This document shows, in pieces, positions 1-6,278 of a DNA stretch of 23,313 nt. Source of the DNA: a virus. How positions within the stretch are numbered: the first letter of the stretch is position 1; the number at the start of each line of letters is the position of its first letter. Location: IMG/VR virus record IMGVR_UViG_3300038303_000284, positions 1 through 23,313 of that record, one strand, 5' to 3'. A program made the position numbers and the translations under genes. Under the pieces are notes generated by a model. The model saw only the letters and a list, made by a program, of their open reading frames with translations, was not told the origin of the DNA and searched no databases.

Positions 1-2567
1 ATCCGGGCCCATGGCTCCCCCTTGAACAGCTTGAAGCATGGATTGCTGTCGGTGAAGACAACGTCCCAATATTTCCCAAGCTCCTCTTCGGAGAGGTTGA
101 GCTGCTTTGCGCGCAGCGACAGAACCAACACTGTCATCATCGCTTTTCCGTCCGGAGAGACGGGAAGCGAATCCGCGAGCTCGTGAGCCACTTTCATGGC
201 AGCGAGCCAGTGCTTTGGTTCGTCGAGCTTCGTGAACTTTCGCCCCAACTCGGTAGCAACTCTATTTACGAGTTCTGCAACCTTGGAGTTCTTGTCCAGG
301 AAGGCCATACGATGTTCGATCGCCGCACGTTTCGAGAAGAGGCTTTCACACAACTCTTTACGTGCTTTGATTGAGCTTTCAATCGACTTGACCACAATAT
401 TTGTGAACATTGTCCACGTATTGTTGCCGTCGATACTGTAGAGCTCTTTTCCGACCGTACAACCGGACTTGGCCTTATGGTCATTGACCCATTCAGCCAA
501 GCGCCCCAGCTGGTGCTCGTCCAAGGTCATCCCCAGAAACGCATCAATGAACGACTCATTGTGTATTACTGCGGGGACCTTGGAGTACCACATTTGCGAG
601 TAGACACATCCAATGACTGTGCCCATATGCAAACCGAGATCATACATCGCCCAGTAGGCCTTATACCTCTGGTCAATGTAGTCGTCCAAGTTCGTAAATG
701 GATTCGCCTTCAGATCCATCTTCTCGGTGATCACCTTCTTCATCCTCGGGTTACCCTGAGAATCGAAGGGGTTCAGCATTTCTAGCAAGTTATTCTTCTG
801 ATTGATGAAGATCAGAGAATTATGCTTCAGAATTCTGAACATTTCGCCGGGACCGATGGGGTGCCGAACAACACTCAGGGTTTTACCCCTGTCATGCGAT
901 CGGAAAGAACCCTGGTCACCGTCGAAGTCACAACCACCACCAACAACTCGAAATTTCGAGCCGCTGGTGCAATGCTTCCTGCAGATGAAGCAATTGCCGT
1001 TTGCCCAACCAGGGACAAAGCGAGTATCGATGAACTCCCAAACAGTCTCACGACCATCTGTTCGTTTGATAATCACTTCGCCAGCCTCGGAATCCCACTT
1101 AAGAGACTCGAGGTTGTTCCTGATCGCACGTGGCAACGCGGCCAGGATCGAGTCGCACATTTTCTGAGTCATATACGCCGCCATGGGCATGTACTTCAGA
1201 TTAGTACCTCGAACCTCTGCTCCACAGAACTTCAGAGCCTTCTGACCAGCGAACCGATTCGACGGATTGACACGGATAGTGCCTCCATTGATTTCCAGTC
1301 CGTTAGTTTTCTGGTTCATCAGGTGTGTGGACACCGCTCGGACCATAGAACCCAGGGAAGTCACTGTGCTCGGGTTGATACCCGCATCGAGCAAGCACCT
1401 TGCGGCACCAGTACGATCAGGACGGGTACCAGCCATCTTGAGCTCAGTGTCTCCAAAGAGATCCAGGAAGAAGTCGGAGAAGTCCTCTCCGTCAGACTGG
1501 ACTTCGTCGGCCCAGCGATAGATATCGCCAGTGCCAAAGTCCTTCTGAATCTTCGTCACTTTCGAAGCGAGAGTTGCCTCATACGCCTCTTGGTGATTCA
1601 GATACATCTCCACCGCAAACTCTTTGTCTGCATCAGTAGCTGGAATACCCAGATACTGGTTCAGCTCGGCATAGGACTGCCCGGTGCTAGTAGCACCATG
1701 GTAGTCTTTCTGCTGAGCCTCTACAGACCCGTTAATGTTACAGAGCAAGAAGAGCACACGCTTTTCAGAATGCGCCAGCTGACTCTTCAGGTCCTCCCTG
1801 GTTGTGTTAACCAGGGGTTTCTGAAGCTTCCTGTCAAAAGTCACATATCCGTAACCTTTGATGAAGCCGTTCTCGAAGAGCGCACGGGGTTGAGCCGTGA
1901 TGTTTACCTCTCCGAGTCTGTACTTCTCTCTGTAGCTTTCAGGAAGAATGACATGGACGTTACCATCCTCGTCACCTTCTGTTGAGCCTTCCCGCTCAAC
2001 GAACTCAACATCAAAGTCTGTCCACATCAATTCTTTCTTGTTAGGAGAGAACGATGCGAAGTTTCTCATCGATTGAACCCGTTTTGCGAAGGCCCCATCA
2101 CAGGTAAACCCGCTAGTCCCATTGACTTCACGCAGAATATCCTGCTCCCTGAATTCCAGGTCTTTGCCGTCCGCTGCTAGACACAACGACAGCCCAAACC
2201 TTCGAGCCAGGTGACTCAGGCAGTCCTCGAGCACGAACTCTTCCGAGTCCGCATGCTTCTTGACTTCCCTGAGACAGACAAACGCATGGTCTACTCCATA
2301 TACCGAGTGGAGTACTCGACTCTTTTCAGAGATCGAAATCCAGTCTTTCTCGGCAGGAGACTCAAGCTCGACATTGAAAGCCCTTGCGACTTCCTCTGTC
2401 TTCTTGATAACCCATTCTGCGTCCGTATGTAGACACTGAAGTATGAATCCTGCCAAGCTGCGACCCTCACGGTCCAACATCTTGCAGTACAATGACACCA
2501 GTGCCCTCACTGACCCGTCAGTCTTTCGACCTACAGGTAGATTTAAAGCCTTTCCTTGGCTTGACAT
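1..2567 (-). CDS. Unit 1: large DFDGD-motif protein, candidate divergent two-barrel RNA polymerase-like (partial)
   Basis: An uninterrupted minus-strand frame starts at ATG 2567 behind a GAAAGGGG Shine-Dalgarno and is still open at the left edge, giving 855 residues without the C-terminus. It is by far the largest gene of the minus-strand array and the last transcribed in this window. Residues 547-551 read DFDGD after a Gly-rich turn (GGGC). The same Asp pattern holds the catalytic Mg2+ in the double-psi barrel of RNA polymerase beta-prime subunits and of single-chain YonO/QDE-1-type enzymes. About 17 residues later comes RHPIGPGE (568-575), which resembles the R-x-P-x-x-PGD motif of those enzymes but lies on the opposite side of the Asp motif. 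A Cys cluster (C526, C529, C533) precedes it. An EF-hand-like Ca2+ loop is an alternative reading. The ORF is certain; the polymerase idea is inference only. Confidence 0.6.
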   Translation of the reverse strand, partial: MSSQGKALNLPVGRKTDGSVRALVSLYCKMLDREGRSLAGFILQCLHTDAEWVIKKTEEVARAFNVELESPAEKDWISISEKSRVLHSVYGVDHAFVCLREVKKHADSEEFVLEDCLSHLARRFGLSLCLAADGKDLEFREQDILREVNGTSGFTCDGAFAKRVQSMRNFASFSPNKKELMWTDFDVEFVEREGSTEGDEDGNVHVILPESYREKYRLGEVNITAQPRALFENGFIKGYGYVTFDRKLQKPLVNTTREDLKSQLAHSEKRVLFLLCNINGSVEAQQKDYHGATSTGQSYAELNQYLGIPATDADKEFAVEMYLNHQEAYEATLASKVTKIQKDFGTGDIYRWADEVQSDGEDFSDFFLDLFGDTELKMAGTRPDRTGAARCLLDAGINPSTVTSLGSMVRAVSTHLMNQKTNGLEINGGTIRVNPSNRFAGQKALKFCGAEVRGTNLKYMPMAAYMTQKMCDSILAALPRAIRNNLESLKWDSEAGEVIIKRTDGRETVWEFIDTRFVPGWANGNCFICRKHCTSGSKFRVVGGGCDFDGDQGSFRSHDRGKTLSVVRHPIGPGEMFRILKHNSLIFINQKNNLLEMLNPFDSQGNPRMKKVITEKMDLKANPFTNLDDYIDQRYKAYWAMYDLGLHMGTVIGCVYSQMWYSKVPAVIHNESFIDAFLGMTLDEHQLGRLAEWVNDHKAKSGCTVGKELYSIDGNNTWTMFTNIVVKSIESSIKARKELCESLFSKRAAIEHRMAFLDKNSKVAELVNRVATELGRKFTKLDEPKHWLAAMKVAHELADSLPVSPDGKAMMTVLVLSLRAKQLNLSEEELGKYWDVVFTDSNPCFKLFKGEPWAR
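1796..1816 (-). repeat. 8-bp inverted repeat inside unit 1
   Basis: CCCTGGTT / AACCAGGG with a 5-nt loop. Nearby in the same gene are the perfect palindromes TTCAGAATTCTGAA (826-839), CTCGAAATTTCGAG (947-960) and GGTGCTA / TAGCACC (1683-1697). Confidence 0.65.
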
Positions 2568-2569
2568 AT

Positions 2570-2605
2570 TTAACCCCTTTCAATAGAGTTTGGCTTGTCT
2601 GCCAT
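2570..2605 (-). other. Possible 11-codon upstream ORF in the unit 1 leader
   Basis: Between the unit 1 leader hairpin and the unit 1 start lies ATG 2605 followed by MADKPNSIERG and a TAA that overlaps the unit 1 Shine-Dalgarno region. No good ribosome site precedes it because the hairpin lies directly upstream. It may be chance. The gap between hairpin and start codon (38 nt) is longer here than in most other units. Confidence 0.2.
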
Positions 2606-2650
2606 TGCGATAATCCCGGACCCCCAACGTGGGAACCCATCGTTATCGCA
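2606..2650 (-). promoter_or_regulatory. Leader hairpin of unit 1 (long form)
   Basis: Minus-strand RNA can pair TGCGATAA with TTATCGCA as an outer stem. An inner GGGTTCCC / GGGGGTCC stem with G-U pairs closes around loop ACGTT. It belongs to the 18-copy leader family and lies 30 nt downstream (minus sense) of the terminator of unit 2. Confidence 0.8.
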
Positions 2651-2680
2651 TAAAATAAAAAGAAGAGAAATAAAAAAGAA

Positions 2681-2702
2681 CCCACCCCCCGAAGGGGATG
2701 GG
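2681..2702 (-). terminator. Terminator-like hairpin of unit 2
   Basis: A 9-bp stem CCCATCCCC / GGGGGTGGG with loop UUCG in minus sense, followed by TTCTTTTTTA. Its one imperfect pair is G-U in minus-strand RNA but C-A in plus-strand RNA. Confidence 0.85.
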
Positions 2703-2723
2703 TCTTTTTCGTAGAAATCGAGA

Positions 2724-3089
2724 CTACGGCCGAGCGTAGTACCGGAACGTGGGCCAGACGAATCCGGTCTTGAGCACCAAGTACCCCATTCGCTCGATGA
2801 GGTCATCGGCCTTCTCGAGGGCCATCTCATGAACCCCGTGAATCATCTCGATGCGATCAGCGAACTGAGACTTGCTCTCATCCTTCTGCTGAACATCCTT
2901 CCGGTCACCGAGGTCGACTTTCCGGGACTTGAAGATCCCGTCGCACGCCTTCTCGAAGAGGTGCTGGTAGAGATCATTTTCCGTCTCTGGGCACATGTAG
3001 TGAGTGTTGAGCACTTCACCGTTCTTGTCCCTCTCCACCGGATCCGACAGTTCTGTCAAACAATTTGAGCACTGAATTTGAGTCTTCAT
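2724..3089 (-). CDS. Unit 2: small protein with N-terminal zinc-ribbon-like cysteines
   Basis: 121 residues, ATG 3089 behind AAAAGGGGAG. The N-terminus has C7-x2-C10 and H30-x2-C33, a spacing that fits a single zinc-binding knuckle. The rest is hydrophilic and acidic/basic mixed, probably helical (residues 65-105), ending in an aromatic, basic tail (FRYYARP). No family is recognised. It has its own leader hairpin upstream and terminator downstream, so it is probably expressed as a single-gene message. Small Cys-rich phage proteins often bind host proteins or nucleic acid, but nothing here shows which. Confidence 0.8.
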   Translation of the reverse strand: MKTQIQCSNCLTELSDPVERDKNGEVLNTHYMCPETENDLYQHLFEKACDGIFKSRKVDLGDRKDVQQKDESKSQFADRIEMIHGVHEMALEKADDLIERMGYLVLKTGFVWPTFRYYARP

Positions 3090-3107
3090 AGACTCCCCTT
3101 TTCATGG

Positions 3108-3152
3108 TGCGATATACGTGAGCCCCCAAAGCGGGAACCCATCGTTATCGCA
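3108..3152 (-). promoter_or_regulatory. Leader hairpin of unit 2 (long form)
   Basis: Outer stem TGCGATA / TATCGCA, then ACG / CGT, then TGGGTTCCC / GGGGGCTCA around loop GCTTT in minus sense. It ends 19 nt before the unit 2 ATG. The 28-nt G-free spacer 3153-3180 lies upstream of it. Confidence 0.85.
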
Positions 3153-3180
3153 TAAAATAAGAATGAGAGAATAAAAGAAA

Positions 3181-3204
3181 ACCCACCCCCCTTAGGGGGT
3201 GGGT
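3181..3204 (-). terminator. Terminator-like hairpin of unit 3
   Basis: A perfect 10-bp stem ACCCACCCCC / GGGGGTGGGT with a 4-nt loop (TAAG in minus sense), followed by TTTTCTTTTATTC. It lies 22 nt past the unit 3 stop. Confidence 0.85.
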
Positions 3205-3226
3205 AGTCTCTTGTGGGGAAGAAGCC

Positions 3227-3574
3227 TTACAGCTTTCTCTTCCCCTTCATGTATTCGATCAGCAGGGCGGGAGCCTTGTGCTCCTCCCTGTTGATCACCT
3301 TGATCACCTTGCCGAGATACTCAGTGGTGATCTTGCCACCGAAGAGCCACTTCATGACTTCCTTCGCAACCTTCGGCTGGCGCGTTACTGCGCTCAGCAT
3401 CTGGTTGATTTTGGTCAGCTGCGCGGTTTTCTTCTCCGCGAGCAGAGCATCTTGCAGAGCTTTGCGGTCCGCTGCCTTCTTCTGCAGCCAAGCCCTCTGA
3501 TCTTCATTCGCCTCGGCCGCATCCTTGTCGGAAATGGCCGGGACCCATACAGTACTTGGACGATCGAAGTTCAT
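3227..3574 (-). CDS. Unit 3: basic helical protein of unknown function
   Basis: 115 residues from ATG 3574, chosen because GGAAAGAGAGAAG lies just upstream. A longer in-frame reading from 3616 would start inside the leader hairpin and is rejected. Residues about 18-60 are Ala/Lys/Glu/Gln-rich and likely form a long helix or coiled coil. The C-terminus is strongly basic (KGKRKL). No cysteines, signal peptide or membrane segment are seen. The composition would suit nucleic-acid or protein binding, but no family is recognised. Confidence 0.78.
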   Translation of the reverse strand: MNFDRPSTVWVPAISDKDAAEANEDQRAWLQKKAADRKALQDALLAEKKTAQLTKINQMLSAVTRQPKVAKEVMKWLFGGKITTEYLGKVIKVINREEHKAPALLIEYMKGKRKL

Positions 3575-3594
3575 AACTTCTCTCTTTCCATGAG

Positions 3595-3641
3595 TGCGAT
3601 ATACGCGAGCCCCCAACGTGGGAACCCATCGTTATCGCGCA
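3595..3641 (-). promoter_or_regulatory. Leader hairpin of unit 3 (long form)
   Basis: Outer stem GCGATA / TATCGC and inner GGGTTCCC / GGGGGCTC around loop ACGTT in minus sense. It carries an extra GC dinucleotide at the 5' side (TGCGCGATA). A G-free spacer (3642-3670) precedes it. Confidence 0.83.
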
Positions 3642-3670
3642 TAAAAAGAATAAGAGAATATAAAAAAGAA

Positions 3671-3690
3671 CCCACCCCCGAAGGGGTGGG
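3671..3690 (-). terminator. Terminator-like hairpin of unit 4
   Basis: An 8-bp CCCACCCC / GGGGTGGG stem with a C(UUCG)G loop, then TTCTTTTTTATA in minus sense. It lies 23 nt past the unit 4 stop. Confidence 0.87.
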
Positions 3691-3713
3691 TCTTTGTCAT
3701 CTCGAGTCACCGT

Positions 3714-4091
3714 TCACCGTTCAAGACCGTCGAGTTTCTCCGCCTTCTCTAGAAGATCCAGAGATAACGTGCAATCGAACATCGCAATGTTCTTTATTGC
3801 TGCCGGCAATCTCCTAATGAACTCATCGGGCGAGTTTGCACCCATCCGATTGATGATAGTGCGGACCTCTTCGAGGTTTACCTCAACGAAAGAGGTAATC
3901 CCTGGCTCTCTCTCAACCAGGGTTGGCATCAGCCAGACTTCGAAATTGCGGTCGAAGCTTTTCGCGACGACTACTTCCACGAAGATCGTTTCGCCAATGC
4001 ACCCTACTTCTAGGGGCCGCTCATCTATGAACGCATAGATAGGCGACCTCCTCGGCCAAACTAGAGACAGTAGCTTAGTCAGAATACGCAT
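3714..4091 (-). CDS. Unit 4: protein of unknown function
   Basis: 125 residues from ATG 4091, placed by GGAAAGGAGAATACT directly before it. An in-frame ATG at 4145 lies inside the leader hairpin and is rejected. The N-terminus (MRILTKLLSLVWPRR) is a short hydrophobic, basic helix, possibly amphipathic or membrane-touching but too short for a confident membrane segment. The middle alternates strand-like hydrophobic stretches; the last 60 residues look helical and acidic. No family is recognised. It is flanked by its own hairpin pair. Confidence 0.78.
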   Translation of the reverse strand: MRILTKLLSLVWPRRSPIYAFIDERPLEVGCIGETIFVEVVVAKSFDRNFEVWLMPTLVEREPGITSFVEVNLEEVRTIINRMGANSPDEFIRRLPAAIKNIAMFDCTLSLDLLEKAEKLDGLER

Positions 4092-4111
4092 AGTATTCTC
4101 CTTTCCTTGGA

Positions 4112-4155
4112 TGCGATAATCCCAGGCCCCAAAGCGGGAACCCATCGTTATCGCA
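4112..4155 (-). promoter_or_regulatory. Leader hairpin of unit 4 (long form)
   Basis: Outer stem TGCGATAA / TTATCGCA and an inner GGTTCCC / GGGGCC-type stem around loop GCTTT in minus sense. Followed by CCAAGGAAAGGAG, the Shine-Dalgarno of unit 4. Its 28-nt G-free spacer is 4156-4183. Confidence 0.83.
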
Positions 4156-4183
4156 TAAAAAAAGAAATGAGAATAAAAAAGAG

Positions 4184-4205
4184 CCCTACCCCCGAAGGGG
4201 TAGGG
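4184..4205 (-). terminator. Terminator-like hairpin of unit 5
   Basis: A 9-bp stem CCCTACCCC / GGGGTAGGG with a UUCG loop in minus sense. One A-T pair replaces a C-G pair of the common form on both arms, a compensatory change. Followed by CTCTTTTTTATTC. Confidence 0.87.
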
Positions 4206-4229
4206 TCTTCTTGAGATGTAGCGATTAAG

Positions 4230-4394
4230 CTACTTCTTCGTGAGGTGATGTTTCACCCCATCGATTCTGCGCGCCAACCTGACGATCTCCTGCTTGGAGA
4301 ACTCAGGCTTCCCTGAAGACTTCTTCTCCAGAGCATCGATCCTGCAAAAGAGCAGGAAGTTGACCACGACCAGTGCGATGACCATGATTTCCAT
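4230..4394 (-). CDS. Unit 5: small membrane-anchored protein
   Basis: 54 residues from ATG 4394; AACGGAGG sits five bases upstream and sets this start. An in-frame ATG further upstream (4418) lies before the ribosome site and is rejected. Residues 2-17 (MVIALVVVNFLLF core) form one hydrophobic membrane segment. They are followed by a Lys-rich, probably helical tail (EKKSSGKPEFSKQE), so the charged part is expected in the cytoplasm. There are no motifs to name a function. Small single-span phage proteins include spanin parts, superinfection-exclusion proteins and host inhibitors, and none is favoured here. Its 3' end shares a 14-base segment with unit 6. Confidence 0.75.
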   Translation of the reverse strand: MEIMVIALVVVNFLLFCRIDALEKKSSGKPEFSKQEIVRLARRIDGVKHHLTKK

Positions 4395-4412
4395 GGTGCC
4401 TCCGTTTCTTGG

Positions 4413-4435
4413 TGCCATAACCCAACGTTATGGCA
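4413..4435 (-). promoter_or_regulatory. Leader hairpin of unit 5 (short form)
   Basis: A perfect 9-bp stem TGCCATAAC / GTTATGGCA around a 5-nt loop in minus sense. Compared with the TGCGAT / ATCGCA form, the third pair is flipped from G-C to C-G on both arms. The whole inner arm of the long form is missing. Confidence 0.87.
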
Positions 4436-4463
4436 TATAAAAAAAGAAAATGATAAAAGAAAA

Positions 4464-4483
4464 CCCACCCCCGAAGGGGTGGG
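4464..4483 (-). terminator. Terminator-like hairpin of unit 6
   Basis: An 8-bp CCCACCCC / GGGGTGGG stem with a C(UUCG)G loop, then TTTTCTTTTATC in minus sense. It lies 19 nt past the unit 6 stop. Confidence 0.85.
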
Positions 4484-4502
4484 TGATCTTGGGATGTAGC
4501 GA

Positions 4503-5108
4503 TTAAGAAGAATCGCGTCTACCTTGGCACCAGGAATAATTGGACTTTGAAGTCCAATACATCCAAGTACTCAGGTACCGAGAGAAACTCTCCCGGATCG
4601 AGCCACTGTCGTCGGCGGGAAGATTCCCAATCATCGGTTGGGAAACCGATAACTTCCATGCTTCTTCCACATGGCATCCCTTGGAGGCGTCGAGCACTGG
4701 CTTGTCCAGCACTACTTTGCTCGCCTTGAGAGTTGCTCCCGATCCGCTTTCAAAGCAGACTGAGACGCAATTCTCTTCGGTGAGTTCATCCCACACCTCG
4801 TCAAATCCTTCGCCTTCAGCCTCTGCGAAAGTCTTGACGAGATCTTCGTCAAGGACTGAGAAGTCCCGGCCACCGGTCCATGCTCCAGACCGGCTGGGGT
4901 ACACAGCATCTTCTCGGGGGAGTTCCCCTTCGAAGAGCTTTCCGACATCCGTGTGTGCCGCGAATACACGACATACACATGCCCAGGAAACCACTGCCTC
5001 AAACAGAAGACATCGCAGTGGCAAGCCTTCCCTTCTGAGCTTCCTTGTCGATACTGTATCTGGCGTTGAGACCAGACCCTCCGACTGCTCTACAGAAAAT
5101 GTTGACAT
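4503..5108 (-). CDS. Unit 6: acidic protein of unknown function
   Basis: 201 residues from ATG 5108, chosen because GGAAAGG lies 11 bases upstream. In-frame ATGs at 5126 and 5150 fall before or across the ribosome site. It is the largest of units 2-18. Residues about 31-50 (PLRCLLFEAVVSWACVCRVF) are hydrophobic with three Cys and could be a buried core or a weak membrane segment. The middle is very acidic (DELTEEN, AEAEGEGFDEV). No family is recognised. The coding sequence contains a 9-bp near-perfect hairpin at 4539-4558 and another at about 4831-4858. Confidence 0.75.
   Translation of the reverse strand: MSTFSVEQSEGLVSTPDTVSTRKLRREGLPLRCLLFEAVVSWACVCRVFAAHTDVGKLFEGELPREDAVYPSRSGAWTGGRDFSVLDEDLVKTFAEAEGEGFDEVWDELTEENCVSVCFESGSGATLKASKVVLDKPVLDASKGCHVEEAWKLSVSQPMIGNLPADDSGSIRESFSRYLSTWMYWTSKSNYSWCQGRRDSS
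4539..4558 (-). repeat. 9-bp inverted repeat inside unit 6
   Basis: ATTGGACTT / AAGTCCAAT with a 2-nt loop near the 3' end of the gene; perfect arms. Confidence 0.7.
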
Positions 5109-5128
5109 CAGAGTATACCTTTCCATGG

Positions 5129-5173
5129 TGCGATATACGTGAGCCCCCAACGCGGGAACCCATCGTTATCGCA
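5129..5173 (-). promoter_or_regulatory. Leader hairpin of unit 6 (long form)
   Basis: Same fold as the unit 2 leader with loop GCGTT in minus sense: TGCGATA / TATCGCA outside and TGGGTTCCC / GGGGGCTCA inside. The loop varies among copies while the stem arms stay fixed. A 27-nt G-free spacer (5174-5200) precedes it. Confidence 0.85.
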
Positions 5174-5200
5174 TAAAATAAGAATGAGAGAATAAAAAAA

Positions 5201-5224
5201 GACCCCACCCGTAAGGGTGAGGTC
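5201..5224 (-). terminator. Terminator-like hairpin of unit 7
   Basis: GACCTCACCC / GGGTGGGGTC stem with loop TTAC in minus sense, then a T-rich run. Its one imperfect pair is U-G in minus-strand RNA but C-A in plus-strand RNA. It begins 6 nt past the unit 7 stop. Confidence 0.85.
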
Positions 5225-5229
5225 TATTG

Positions 5230-5409
5230 TCACTCAGGAGAAAGTTCATCTCTCCATGCCTCCGTGAGGGAGAACTTGCACAGCTGACAAAGGATTACAC
5301 CCCTTGCCCGGCGCTCTCCCTCTACCTCGAGGGGGTCGTAACCGTTCCCGTCGTCCAACCCGAGCTTTTTTTCGCAGTCATCGCAGAGAAGCTTGTCTTC
5401 TTCTTCCAT
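5230..5409 (-). CDS. Unit 7: small four-cysteine zinc-ribbon protein
   Basis: 59 residues, ATG 5409 behind GAAAGGAAATCTA, stop TGA 5230-5232. It has two CxxC knuckles, C9-DD-C12 and C41-QL-C44, the usual arrangement of a zinc ribbon. Between them lies a polar linker (GLDDGNGYDPLEVEGE). It is strongly acidic at both ends. Such mini zinc ribbons in phages often bind nucleic acid or host transcription proteins, but no specific family can be named. It has its own leader and terminator like its neighbours. Confidence 0.82.
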   Translation of the reverse strand: MEEEDKLLCDDCEKKLGLDDGNGYDPLEVEGERRARGVILCQLCKFSLTEAWRDELSPE

Positions 5410-5424
5410 TAGATTTCCTTTCTA

Positions 5425-5469
5425 GCGATATACGTGAGCCCCCAAAGCGGGAACCCATCGTTATCGCGC
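5425..5469 (-). promoter_or_regulatory. Leader hairpin of unit 7 (long form)
   Basis: Outer stem GCGATA / TATCGC and inner TGGGTTCCC / GGGGGCTCA around loop GCTTT in minus sense, followed by CTAGAAAGGAAATCTA and the ATG. The ribosome-site cassette differs from those of units 2-6 but matches units 8, 10 and 14. Confidence 0.83.
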
Positions 5470-5497
5470 ATAAAAAGAATGAGAGAATAAAAGAAAA

Positions 5498-5517
5498 CCC
5501 ACCCCCGAAGGGGTGGG
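5498..5517 (-). terminator. Terminator-like hairpin of unit 8
   Basis: An 8-bp CCCACCCC / GGGGTGGG stem with a UUCG loop, then TTTTCTTTTATTC in minus sense. It starts only 6 nt past the unit 8 stop. Confidence 0.86.
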
Positions 5518-5523
5518 TCTTTG

Positions 5524-5799
5524 TCACCCCTTGTGCTTATACAAGGGGCAAATCTTCTCGCCTTCAAGCTGTCCAGCGACACCGGCCGACACCAGATACT
5601 TGGTGCGCAGCCAGACGGCCTGCGAGAACAGGCTATCTGGGACTTCAGCATTCGCTGTACATCCCACGACGACCGGTCGTCCAGCGACACCCCGCCACAG
5701 CACTGACACCATCCCCGTCTCTTCGCGGAGGGCGCAGCTTTCGCAGGGAATCTTCCCTCCTACGAAGTCGTTCGCTGTCAACATACCATCGATTGGCAT
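5524..5799 (-). CDS. Unit 8: small Cys-containing protein of unknown function
   Basis: 91 residues from ATG 5799, set by GAAAGGAAATCTGTT upstream; an in-frame ATG at 5835 is inside the leader hairpin. Cysteines lie at C19-x2-C22, C47 and C84, which could form one zinc site, though the spacing is wide. The segment around 30-50 (VSVLWRGVAGRPVVVGC) is strand-like, and the protein ends in a basic tail (KHKG). No family is recognised. Confidence 0.77.
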   Translation of the reverse strand: MPIDGMLTANDFVGGKIPCESCALREETGMVSVLWRGVAGRPVVVGCTANAEVPDSLFSQAVWLRTKYLVSAGVAGQLEGEKICPLYKHKG

Positions 5800-5816
5800 A
5801 ACAGATTTCCTTTCTG

Positions 5817-5857
5817 GCGATACGTGAGCCCCCAAAGCGGGAACCCATCGTTATCGC
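5817..5857 (-). promoter_or_regulatory. Leader hairpin of unit 8 (long form)
   Basis: GCGATA / TATCGC outside, TGGGTTCCC / GGGGGCTCA inside, loop GCTTT in minus sense. The two bases that form the A-T bulge in other copies are absent here, so the outer stem joins the inner stem more directly. Confidence 0.82.
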
Positions 5858-5888
5858 ATAAAAAAAGAAATGAGAGAATAAAAAAGAG

Positions 5889-5910
5889 CCCTACCCCCGA
5901 AGGGGTAGGG
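5889..5910 (-). terminator. Terminator-like hairpin of unit 9
   Basis: A 9-bp CCCTACCCC / GGGGTAGGG stem with a UUCG loop, then CTCTTTTTTATTC in minus sense. Same sequence as the unit 5 terminator. Confidence 0.86.
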
Positions 5911-5919
5911 TCTTCTAAG

Positions 5920-6102
5920 CTACTTCTGAATCGACTGCTGAATCGACTGCAGCTTTTCCCACAGCTTATCGATGTAGGCGCCTTGCTTGTCAATCAGCGC
6001 CTCCTGATCCTTGATCAGTGCTTCCTGCTTTCTGAGCAGGGCACTCTGATCCTTGATCAGGCGATCCTGGTCCACCATCAAGTCGACACGTTCGTTGGCC
6101 AT
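5920..6102 (-). CDS. Unit 9: short coiled-coil protein built of repeats
   Basis: 60 residues from ATG 6102 behind AAAAGGAGG. After a short head (MANERVDLMV) the chain is a run of near-heptads: DQDRLIK, DQSALLR, KQEALIK, DQEALID, KQGAYID, KLWEKLQ. Hydrophobic residues fall at regular a/d positions and each repeat opens with D/K-Q, so this should form a parallel coiled-coil oligomer. The DNA mirrors this with two copies of the inverted repeat CTGATCCTTGATCAG. A role as an oligomerising adaptor or inhibitor is possible but unsupported. Confidence 0.8.
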   Translation of the reverse strand: MANERVDLMVDQDRLIKDQSALLRKQEALIKDQEALIDKQGAYIDKLWEKLQSIQQSIQK

Positions 6103-6121
6103 GATGGCCTCCTTTTCTTGG

Positions 6122-6169
6122 TGCCATTAAACCCGTGAGTCCCCACCATGGGAACCCACCGTTATGGCA
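6122..6169 (-). promoter_or_regulatory. Leader hairpin of unit 9 (long form, flipped outer pair)
   Basis: Outer stem TGCCAT / ATGGCA and inner GTGGGTTCCC / GGGGACTCAC with loop ATGGT in minus sense. Relative to units 1-8 both the outer third pair and an inner U-G to U-A pair changed while pairing was kept. Confidence 0.86.
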
Positions 6170-6195
6170 TATGAAAATAAATAGAATAAAAAAGA

Positions 6196-6219
6196 ACTCA
6201 CTCTCCGAAGAGAGTGAGT
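6196..6219 (-). terminator. Terminator-like hairpin of unit 10
   Basis: A perfect 10-bp stem ACTCACTCTC / GAGAGTGAGT with a UUCG loop, then TCTTTTTTATTC in minus sense. The stem sequence differs widely from the CCCACCCC form but loop, length and tail are the same. Confidence 0.88.
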
Positions 6220-6278
6220 CTTTTACCAGCACCTGAGGGAGAAACCCTGCTGGTTAGGTTCCGACAGAAAAGCCTAAA

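Noticed and set aside
915-929. DFDGD as an EF-hand or thrombospondin-type calcium loop
   Set aside because: The position-6 Gly and position-12 Glu of an EF-hand are missing (Q552, H558). Not excluded, but the polymerase-type reading fits slightly better.
822-1985. 387-codon plus-strand open frame opposite unit 1
   Set aside because: It lies antisense to a longer, uninterrupted frame with a good ribosome site and array casing. Its translation is low-complexity Ser/Arg/Val text with no motif.
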